Part shown: in pieces, positions 1 to 6,299 of the stretch
Layout: every line of letters begins with the position of its first letter
How positions within the stretch are numbered: position 1 is the first letter of the stretch
DNA from: Calditrichia bacterium
Lineage (GTDB): Bacteria > Calditrichota > Calditrichia > RBG-13-44-9 > J042
DNA: 11,054 bases
NCBI GenBank assembly: GCA_030430345.1
Contig: JAUIFT010000034.1
Location: 1-11,054 of the forward strand
Direction of reading: 5' to 3'
Position numbers and translations under genes: made by a program
Notes under the pieces: model-generated
The model's input: only the letters and a program-made list of their open reading frames with translations
What the model was told of the DNA's origin: nothing
Database searches by the model: none

Positions 1-234
1 ATACGTCTAATCGCTATATTTTATTTCTTTTCGGTATTGCATTCTGACCAAATGCCCCATTTATTTTATTTGAAGTAAGACCATCGGGGAGTACGGAGGA
101 TTCCTGTAATATAATTATCCGGTACGCCGGAAAAAGCCTGACAAATGTCAGCGGCTGCGTTTTATTGTTTACTGAACAGTGTTTAGGATTAATTATACAA
201 TTATTATCATTATTAATGCTTCCAGGAGGAAATA
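1..234. other. AT-rich upstream region of the T9SS cargo gene
   Basis: I see no gene in this stretch on either strand. It contains the palindrome at 138-151 and the Shine-Dalgarno AGGAGGA at 224-230, four bases before the ATG at 235. A weak sigma70-like arrangement is possible, with TGAACA (173-178) and TATACA (194-199) 15 bp apart, but the match is poor and FCB promoters often do not follow that consensus. No terminator or gene end from an upstream neighbour is recognisable. Confidence 0.6.
138..151. promoter_or_regulatory. 14-bp perfect palindrome, candidate operator
   Basis: CTGACA, two bases, TGTCAG: a perfect 6+6 bp dyad 83 bp upstream of the start codon at 235. A short symmetric half-site pair with a 2-bp centre is typical of a homodimeric regulator; PrfA boxes of the CRP/FNR family have the similar layout TTAACA-N2-TGTTAA. 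With such a short spacer it is more likely a DNA site than an RNA hairpin. The regulator is unknown and the site is unproven. Confidence 0.3.
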
Positions 235-3200
235 ATGCGAGAAATGCAACGATATCGGCAAAGTAAAGCTGGCCGGAGCGGAAAGTTCGGCTGGTTCTGC
301 TTAGCCCTGTGTCTTATCGTTTCCGGTATGCTGCCGACAAAAATTCAAGCCCAGATTTACAGCGGCCCGGCTTCCGGCTCTATATCCGGTGGTGCAGTGG
401 TAACGACCGGTGTGCTGGATGGAATGCCTGAGAACAATCTGCCGGTAGGTCAGCGGATACGTACTTTCCGTCCTTTTGCCGACAACTTTAATACTCCCTA
501 CATTAGCGATGCGCTTGATAACACTTTGCCTGCGGGGGAATTACGCAGTAACGAATTTTCGGCTTCCCCGAATGAGGGCAGCAATGTTCTGGAGCCGCCT
601 TTTGTCCTTAGCGGTTTTCAGTCTTTCTCCTTTAACGGCGGTGTACCGCCGGATCCGATTATTGCCGCCGGTCCGGACCATATCATTGCCGCTGTGAATA
701 GTGCGTTTCGTATTTATGACAAGGAAGGTAACTTAAGATATAATGTCGATGCCGATGCCTGGTTCAGCAATGTGCGTCCCTATACGGGGAGTTTCGATCC
801 GATAGTGGTTTATGATCATATCGACGAGCGCTGGATCATTTGTTTCGATTTGCAGGATGGCTCATCTACCGGATATTGGCTGGTATCAGTTTCCGATGAC
901 TCCGATCCTATGGGCGAGTGGATGAACTTCTCTTTCCCGGCGCATTTGAACGGTTCTACCAATGCAGGCAACTGGGGAGATTATCAGAAGGTTGGATACG
1001 ATCAGCAGGCGGTTTATCTCGCCGGCCGGCAATTCAACTTCGGGGGCAGTTTTGATTATTGTAAGCTGCGTATTGTCCCAAAGAGCGAGCTGTATGCCCA
1101 TACCGGCGCCGCTGTAACCTACAAGGATTACTGGAATTTTCGTGACCCGAACAATCCGAGCGTTACGGTCGATGGCCCCCCCATGCCGGTCGCCAGCCTT
1201 GACTCTACGAATAACAATGAAATGTATCTGCTGGTAGATTCTCCTTACATCACCAGTAATTTTGCAACACTCTGGACCATTCAGAATCCGCTGGCAGCAA
1301 ATCCTTCTGTTTCCGCGGTGAATATACCGACCACTGCCGTTGCTTTACCTCCGGATGCTGATCAGGCTGGTGACGATCCCCGGCTGGACAGTGGCCGGCG
1401 GGCTTACCGGAATCCGGTTTATCAAAATGGGAAAATATATGGCGCGACAGCTGTTGCTGGTGGTTTCGGTCTACAGTCTGCTTATGGCCGCTATATCGTT
1501 ATTGATGCCGACACCCGCACATTGCTCAGCGACGTTTCATTTGGCGAGAACGATCATTACTATATGTATCCGGCAATTACACCGGATAAAGATGAAAATA
1601 TCTACGTTACCTATACCCGTTCCGGTGATGACATCTTTGCCGGTGTCGCTCTGGCAGGAAGAAGAACCAGTGATCCGGCAGGTATCTCGCAGACAATTGT
1701 CCTCAAAGAAGGTGAAGGAGCATATATTCGGGCACCTGGTGGCGGCCGTAACCGTTGGGGAGATTACATGGGCATCGCCCAGGATCCGAAATACGGTAAT
1801 GTTATTTGGGGATTTGTCGAGTGGGCCGGCACCGGTAATAGCTGGGAAACCTGGATTAGTTCCTTTACCTATGAATTCTACGGCGCCGGTGGTACCGTAA
1901 AAAATGCTAATAATGGCGATCCGATTGCTTTGGCGACTATCGAAATACCGGAATTAGGTCGCATTATTACTACCGGTGAAGATGGCGGATATTTGCTTGC
2001 CTCGCCGATTGATGGTGTCACTATGAATGTCAGCGCATTCGGTTATCAACCGCAATCATTTTCCCCAACCCTCGCTTTAAATGATACCAGTGATCTGGAT
2101 ATCAATCTGCAGCCGGAAACGGTGGTCAGTTTTAGCGGTACGGTCGTTGACGCGGCTACCGGTGGCGGCGTTGCTGCAGACCTGGAATTTTACGCGGATG
2201 GTGATCCCAGTGGCGGGCCTTACCAAATCGCTACCACTGACCCGGACGGTAATTTTAATATCAGCACTATCGTTGGCAGCTATCGGGTGGAGATCTACCC
2301 GCAGGCGCCCTACGCCTACACGATCTTTGACGACATTACCCTGTCCGGTGGTGGCCTGAATACAAATCTGGAAGTATCCCCGGCTTCCCTGATGCTTGTC
2401 GATGATGATGATGGCAGCACTCATGAAGTTTTTTACCGCGCCGCCCTGGACAATCAGGGATACACGTATCATTGGTGGGATGTCCAGGCAAATGGCAGCC
2501 CCACAGTCAGTGATCTGGAAGGCATTCCTTCCCGAAAGATTCTCTGGTATACCGGTGACAGCGATGGCAACTCCCTGAGCAGCGATGAAGCGGCTGAACT
2601 GGTAGCCCTGCTGAACAATGGCGGCAGGCTGCTATTGACCGGTCAGGATATTGTCGAAGAAAATTCCGGCAGTACCCTGATGAATCAGCTTGGATTATCT
2701 TATGTCAATAACTTTCTACCGGCGCTGGTAACCGGCACACCTGGTGGATTGGCTGATGGCTTTGTGCTAATCACCTCCGGCGGCGCAGCGAATAACCAGA
2801 CATCGAAAGATGTGTTGTCAATTTCCGATACACTGACCACGAAAGCATTCCTGAATTATGGCGGTTCTTCGACGAATATCGCCGGCGCCGCCTATAGCAA
2901 TGGCGCCAGCAAGGCTTTGGTGATGGGATTCGGTTGGGAAGGTATCAACAATGAGGAAGATCGGACAGAGCTGTTAGGCAAAATGGTTGCTTATCTCGAC
3001 AGCGTTTCGGTTGGTATCGATGATCTTCTTTATCCTGCAACGCAGCCGAAGGATTTTACCCTGGCCCAAAATTTCCCAAATCCTTTCAATCCGGCGACCA
3101 GCATCGTTTTCCAACTGCCGCAGCAGGCAGAAGTTAGTCTGGTCATTTACAATACCCTGGGAGAGCGGGTGCGCACCCTGACCAGTCAATCTTATGCCGC

Positions 3201-3330
3201 TGGCACTCATCAGTTGACCTGGGATGGCAAAAATAATAACGGCAGCGAAGTTAGCTCCGGTATCTACTTCTATCGTCTTCATGCCAATAAACAATTTGTT
3301 GATATGAAAAAGATGGTATTGTTGAAGTAA
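235..3330 (+). CDS. Multidomain secreted protein with T9SS type A C-terminal sorting domain
   Basis: This is a 1031-residue exported protein of unknown substrate. The start is fixed by AGGAGGA at 224-230. A signal peptide covers residues 1-39 (basic start, hydrophobic 19-33, cleavage likely after IQA39). Residues about 128-547 look like a beta-propeller of the secreted type with PPDPIIAAGPDHIIAAVNSAF (split: 138-157), FDPIVVYD, and two WGDY motifs (247-250 and 508-511). Residues about 550-626 and 631-713 are two carboxypeptidase-regulatory-like beta-sandwiches. Residues about 717-922 begin LMLVDDDDG and contain GGRLLLTGQD, as in GATase1-like modules of surface proteins; no catalytic cysteine is visible there. 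Residues 939-1031 form the sorting domain: NFPNPFNP (946-953), then LVIYNTLGERVRTL and SGIYFYRL, ending in KKMVLLK. By family knowledge the sorting domain is cleaved at the outer membrane, leaving the protein on the surface or released. It is monocistronic, with a terminator directly downstream. Confidence 0.9.
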   Translation: MREMQRYRQSKAGRSGKFGWFCLALCLIVSGMLPTKIQAQIYSGPASGSISGGAVVTTGVLDGMPENNLPVGQRIRTFRPFADNFNTPYISDALDNTLPAGELRSNEFSASPNEGSNVLEPPFVLSGFQSFSFNGGVPPDPIIAAGPDHIIAAVNSAFRIYDKEGNLRYNVDADAWFSNVRPYTGSFDPIVVYDHIDERWIICFDLQDGSSTGYWLVSVSDDSDPMGEWMNFSFPAHLNGSTNAGNWGDYQKVGYDQQAVYLAGRQFNFGGSFDYCKLRIVPKSELYAHTGAAVTYKDYWNFRDPNNPSVTVDGPPMPVASLDSTNNNEMYLLVDSPYITSNFATLWTIQNPLAANPSVSAVNIPTTAVALPPDADQAGDDPRLDSGRRAYRNPVYQNGKIYGATAVAGGFGLQSAYGRYIVIDADTRTLLSDVSFGENDHYYMYPAITPDKDENIYVTYTRSGDDIFAGVALAGRRTSDPAGISQTIVLKEGEGAYIRAPGGGRNRWGDYMGIAQDPKYGNVIWGFVEWAGTGNSWETWISSFTYEFYGAGGTVKNANNGDPIALATIEIPELGRIITTGEDGGYLLASPIDGVTMNVSAFGYQPQSFSPTLALNDTSDLDINLQPETVVSFSGTVVDAATGGGVAADLEFYADGDPSGGPYQIATTDPDGNFNISTIVGSYRVEIYPQAPYAYTIFDDITLSGGGLNTNLEVSPASLMLVDDDDGSTHEVFYRAALDNQGYTYHWWDVQANGSPTVSDLEGIPSRKILWYTGDSDGNSLSSDEAAELVALLNNGGRLLLTGQDIVEENSGSTLMNQLGLSYVNNFLPALVTGTPGGLADGFVLITSGGAANNQTSKDVLSISDTLTTKAFLNYGGSSTNIAGAAYSNGASKALVMGFGWEGINNEEDRTELLGKMVAYLDSVSVGIDDLLYPATQPKDFTLAQNFPNPFNPATSIVFQLPQQAEVSLVIYNTLGERVRTLTSQSYAAGTHQLTWDGKNNNGSEVSSGIYFYRLHANKQFVDMKKMVLLK

Positions 3331-3355
3331 TTCATTTTTCTGAAGAAATGAACTC

Positions 3356-3390
3356 AGGGCTGTTTCTGTTTACAGGAACAGCCCTTTTTT
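3356..3390 (+). terminator. Strong intrinsic terminator of the T9SS cargo gene
   Basis: AGGGCTGTTTCTGT (3356-3369) pairs with ACAGGAACAGCCCT (3372-3385) with only one T-G wobble, and is followed by a run of T to 3390. It begins 25 bp after the stop codon. A second, weaker hairpin (TTCATTT 3331-3337 with AAATGAA 3346-3352) precedes it. It is a textbook rho-independent terminator that isolates this gene from the downstream operon. Confidence 0.92.
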
Positions 3391-3749
3391 ATGCCTGCCT
3401 TCTCATCCGATTTTTAGCCGGAAATCGGTAAAATTTTCCTTTTCTTAACACATAATTCATGCTTTTCCGCAGCAGAAGGTAAACCGCTGTTTTTGATGAA
3501 TGTAATGCCAGCAATCTTGCAAAACCTCTTTCCTGGCATTCTCGCGTGAAAAAAATCACTCAACTCAAATATTTTCCTTTACTTTTGAGAAAAAAAAATT
3601 ATCTTTTATCTGGAGAGCTTTTATTTTCCTCTAATCAATATTCTCCATACACAACATTTTTTATAGTGAGCGCGAGAAATTTATCGTTTTCATACGCCTT
3701 ATTCTTGACCTGGTTTTCATTATTGCCGAAAAATTATCGATGCCTCAGC

Positions 3750-3862
3750 CAAATGAAAACAGGTGTTCTTAGATATCCACCTCCGTCATTTGAGAACAGG
3801 GGATCATAATGTTTCTTGGGCCGGGAATTACATCAGAGGAACGCAATGCCACTTATTGCGTT
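3750..3862 (+). promoter_or_regulatory. Candidate structured leader RNA (two hairpins)
   Basis: CAAATGA (3750-3756) pairs with TCATTTG (3786-3792), and inside it AGGTG (3761-3765) pairs with CACCT (3778-3782), giving a nested stem with a 4/3 internal loop and a 12-nt apical loop. An alternative pairing TGTTCT (3764-3769) with AGAACA (3793-3798) would disrupt it. Further on, AACGCAAT (3840-3847) and ATTGCGTT (3855-3862) form a perfect 8-bp stem with a 7-nt loop. No T-run follows, so this is not a simple terminator. It matches no riboswitch class I recognise. Whether it is transcribed is unknown. Confidence 0.25.
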
Positions 3863-3880
3863 AAACGATTGGCGCGTTGA
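3809..3880 (+). CDS. Possible 23-residue mini-ORF (leader peptide?)
   Basis: An ATG at 3809 follows AGGGGA (3798-3803) at a plausible ribosome-binding distance and reads 23 codons to TGA at 3878-3880. The product, MFLGPGITSEERNATYCVKRLAR, is given here in two parts to be read together: MFLGPGITSEER and NATYCVKRLAR. It has no signal peptide, membrane segment or run of one amino acid that would suggest attenuation. The 8-bp hairpin at 3840-3862 lies inside it. An ORF this short arises easily by chance, so I keep it only as a weak candidate. Confidence 0.15.
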   Translation: MFLGPGITSEERNATYCVKRLAR

Positions 3881-4035
3881 GGCATAGATTGAATTATTAA
3901 AACAGCCGAAATTGATTTCTATCGCTTCAAAAATTGTAAGATTACTTAATTGTATAGATAAGGGAAGTTTTCATCTTTCTCACGAAGTTTTTCACCGCCA
4001 ATACCAACTTTTTTGCAGGGACGCAGGAGATTGCT

Positions 4036-6279
4036 ATGAGCCACCGGAAATATTACTGTTTTTTCCGCCGATTGCCCATTTTAATGGGAATGGCGTTGCT
4101 TCTGGCATTATGTATGCCAGTGCTGGCAGAAGATAGTAATGCCTACTTCAAGGCAGTTCAGCACTATGAAGCCGGTGAATATGCTGAGGCGCTGGCGGCC
4201 TTTCAGCAAGCTGAGCAAGATAGCGACGTTTTTGTAATCCGTAATCCCCAGGCACAGTTTAAAAAAGCATATTGCCTGTATCGTACCGGCCAGTATCCGG
4301 AGGCGTTGACTATTTTTCAATCGCCGGAGTTGGCCATCGAAGGTCTGGAAGATTACAGTGCTTTCCTCGGCATTCGTTGTCAGCTGGTAATGGGAGACAG
4401 CAGCGAGAGCATTACCCGGTTAAAAGCGTTGAAGGAAAAATATCCAAGCAGTGCACTGCGAATAACCGCCGATTCTCTGCTGGCAGAACTGTATTACAAC
4501 CGGAAATCCTGGGGCCAGGCGGATGTATACTATCGTAAATTGTTGCGCTATCGAGGGTTTGATAAAGGGGACATCTACAGCCGTTTAATTAAAATCGCCC
4601 GTAACCTCAATGCATCGAAGACAGCAATTAGCCATAGCCTGAAGCTGCTTAATAAATATCCTTTTCACTCTGGCAGCAAAGAAGCCTATCGCTATGTGAT
4701 GTCTCATTATAACAATAAACGCCTGACCACCCGTCGCCTGGATGAAGTGTTTCGCTATCTCGGAAAAACCGCCCAGTATCAGGAAATTGACAATCTTCTC
4801 GTGCACCAGGGGAAATATGACGGGGAAAGCGAACAGATTCGCTGGCTGAAGATCCGTAAGATGTATCTGCAAAAACAATACTGGAAAACCTTCCAGGCCT
4901 GCAATGCCCAGCGAAAAACCTTTCAGCAGATTAAATACCTTCGGGAAGTAGACATCCATATCTCCCGCTGTAATATGCGCCTGGGCTTTACGGATAAGGC
5001 CATTGCCGCTTACGATGTTTTTCAGCAGCGTTATCCGTCGGACCGGCTTGCCGCGGAAGTGCTTTGGGTAATCGCCTGGCTCTCAGAGGATAACGGAAAT
5101 ATTGAACAGGCCCGGAAATATTATCAGCGAATGATCCGCCTCTATCCCCGCTATGAGTTTGTGAAAGAGGCGCGTTTCCGTATTGGCTTGTCCTACTATC
5201 GTACCGAAGACTGGGACGCCGCCCGTAGTACCTGGATGAAACATCTCGCGACCGAACGGGAAGACGACTGGCAGACGCGGTATACATTTTGGGTGGCAAA
5301 AACATATCTCGCCCAGGACAGTTTGAATCACTACCTGCGTTACCTGAACGATATTACCGATGAGCCATTTGACAGCTATTACAACCTGAAAGCGTTTCTG
5401 CTCACCCGTAATGGCGGGGAAATCCGGCAGTTTGTCGATTCACTGCTTTGGGAGATGCATCATAAGCAAACCAGCTATCTGCCCCGCTATCTGGAATATT
5501 TCCAGCGGCCGTTGCTGGTGCAGGATCTGTTAGGCGACCATTATGCCCAGCGTGAACTCCGTTCATTAGCCGGAAATATGAAAAAAGCCGATTGGGAGAT
5601 GACCTTTGCCCTCGGGGAAGTAAACGAGCGTATGCAGAACTATGGCCGGGCGTACCGCCTTTACCGGAAAGTTTTTCTGGAGAATTTTGTCGCCAGTGAC
5701 TGGCAGGAATGGATGTTCCTTTTTAAGTATCTTTATCCCTTCCATTTCAATCAGGAGGTAAACGATTATGCCCGTAAATGGAATATTACTCCGGCGAGCA
5801 TCTGGGCGGTAATGAAGAAAGAAAGTGCTTTTGAGGCGCAGATCATGTCCTACGCGAATGCCTATGGACTGATGCAAATAATTCCCCCAACCGCCGACCG
5901 GCTTTCCGGCAGCCTGGGATTACCGTTTGAGGACGTCAAACGGTTGTACGAACCGGACTTCAATATTCAGCTGGGCAGTTTTTACCTGTCGGAATTGCTG
6001 AAACGGTATGATGGCAACCTCTACCATGCACTGGCGGCTTATAATGCCGGTGAGCACCGGGTGGATCGCTGGAAAAAGCGCCTGTCCAACGAAGATGATG
6101 ATTTCTTTATGGAAGATATCGAATTTGAACAAACCCGAAAATATGTTCGGGGCGTTATGAAATATTACTGGACCTATCATCTGTTGATTCATCCCTATAC
6201 GATGCCGGAAAACTATAGCTCGTTTCCAGATAAAGTGGCCCGGGAACCCTGGTTGAATCAGGCGGAAAAATTTGAATAA
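4036..6279 (+). CDS. slt: Slt-type soluble lytic murein transglycosylase with TPR-like N-terminal region
   Basis: This 747-residue exported enzyme should cleave the MurNAc-GlcNAc bond of peptidoglycan, leaving 1,6-anhydro-MurNAc ends. AGGAGA at 4025-4030 supports the ATG at 4036. The signal peptide is residues 1-31 (hydrophobic 13-30, cleavage after VLA31). Residues about 35-560 are all-helical TPR-like repeats, for example AYFKAVQHYEAGEYAEAL and AKTYLAQDSLNHYLRYL, matching the superhelical region of Slt70. The SLT domain spans about 575-720: catalytic Glu596 in KKESAF, GLMQIIP (611-617), AYNAG (668-672), and EQTRKYVRGVMKYYWTY near the end, all typical of family 1A. It is about 100 residues longer than E. 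coli Slt70. There is no lipobox, so a soluble periplasmic enzyme is expected. It is the first gene of an operon, 20 nt before the MltD-like gene. Confidence 0.9.
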   Translation: MSHRKYYCFFRRLPILMGMALLLALCMPVLAEDSNAYFKAVQHYEAGEYAEALAAFQQAEQDSDVFVIRNPQAQFKKAYCLYRTGQYPEALTIFQSPELAIEGLEDYSAFLGIRCQLVMGDSSESITRLKALKEKYPSSALRITADSLLAELYYNRKSWGQADVYYRKLLRYRGFDKGDIYSRLIKIARNLNASKTAISHSLKLLNKYPFHSGSKEAYRYVMSHYNNKRLTTRRLDEVFRYLGKTAQYQEIDNLLVHQGKYDGESEQIRWLKIRKMYLQKQYWKTFQACNAQRKTFQQIKYLREVDIHISRCNMRLGFTDKAIAAYDVFQQRYPSDRLAAEVLWVIAWLSEDNGNIEQARKYYQRMIRLYPRYEFVKEARFRIGLSYYRTEDWDAARSTWMKHLATEREDDWQTRYTFWVAKTYLAQDSLNHYLRYLNDITDEPFDSYYNLKAFLLTRNGGEIRQFVDSLLWEMHHKQTSYLPRYLEYFQRPLLVQDLLGDHYAQRELRSLAGNMKKADWEMTFALGEVNERMQNYGRAYRLYRKVFLENFVASDWQEWMFLFKYLYPFHFNQEVNDYARKWNITPASIWAVMKKESAFEAQIMSYANAYGLMQIIPPTADRLSGSLGLPFEDVKRLYEPDFNIQLGSFYLSELLKRYDGNLYHALAAYNAGEHRVDRWKKRLSNEDDDFFMEDIEFEQTRKYVRGVMKYYWTYHLLIHPYTMPENYSSFPDKVAREPWLNQAEKFE

Positions 6280-6281
6280 AC

Positions 6282-6285
6282 GGAG
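6282..6285 (+). promoter_or_regulatory. Unusually placed GGAG before the MltD-like gene
   Basis: The only good Shine-Dalgarno-like core between the two transglycosylase genes is GGAG here, 14 nt before the ATG at 6300, which is too far for standard initiation. It lies 3 nt before an out-of-frame ATG at 6289. The weak AGAGA at 6294-6298 touches the real start. Start at 6300 is still preferred because a clean signal peptide begins there. Confidence 0.4.
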
Positions 6286-6299
6286 TAAATGACAGAGAC

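Larger units (their letters stand above)
3391..4035. other. 645-bp intergenic region with hairpins, no convincing gene
   Basis: This is AT-rich sequence, especially 3540-3740. No open frame has both a ribosome site and protein-like composition. It holds several inverted repeats: CCGATTT/AAATCGG (3407-3413 and 3422-3428), AATGCCAG/CTGGCATT (3504-3511 and 3533-3540, 21-nt spacer), a nested stem at 3750-3792, and AACGCAAT/ATTGCGTT (3840-3847 and 3855-3862). A direct repeat GAAGTTTTCA (3964-3973) and GAAGTTTTTCA (3984-3994) starts at 20-bp spacing near the 3' end. The promoter of the downstream operon should lie here, but I find no convincing consensus; TATAGA at 3953-3958 lacks a properly spaced upstream element. 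Confidence 0.6.

Noticed and set aside
1340..1900. 186-codon + strand frame inside the T9SS cargo gene
   Set aside because: It is a shadow frame of the 1031-residue protein, with no ribosome site and no recognisable motif; the main frame is continuous and domain-rich through the same interval.
2400..2414. GAT triplet repeat
   Set aside because: It simply encodes the VDDDDG start of the GATase1-like module, a typical acidic motif of that family; it is not a meaningful microsatellite.
3546..3809. 87-codon GTG-started frame in the intergenic region
   Set aside because: No Shine-Dalgarno, very AT-rich, and a Phe/Leu/Tyr-rich composition expected from translating AT-rich DNA. Its stop overlaps the ATG of the mini-ORF at 3809, which I consider coincidence.
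3912..4136. 74-codon frame overlapping the slt start
   Set aside because: It overlaps the slt signal-peptide region in another frame, has no ribosome site and no protein-like features.
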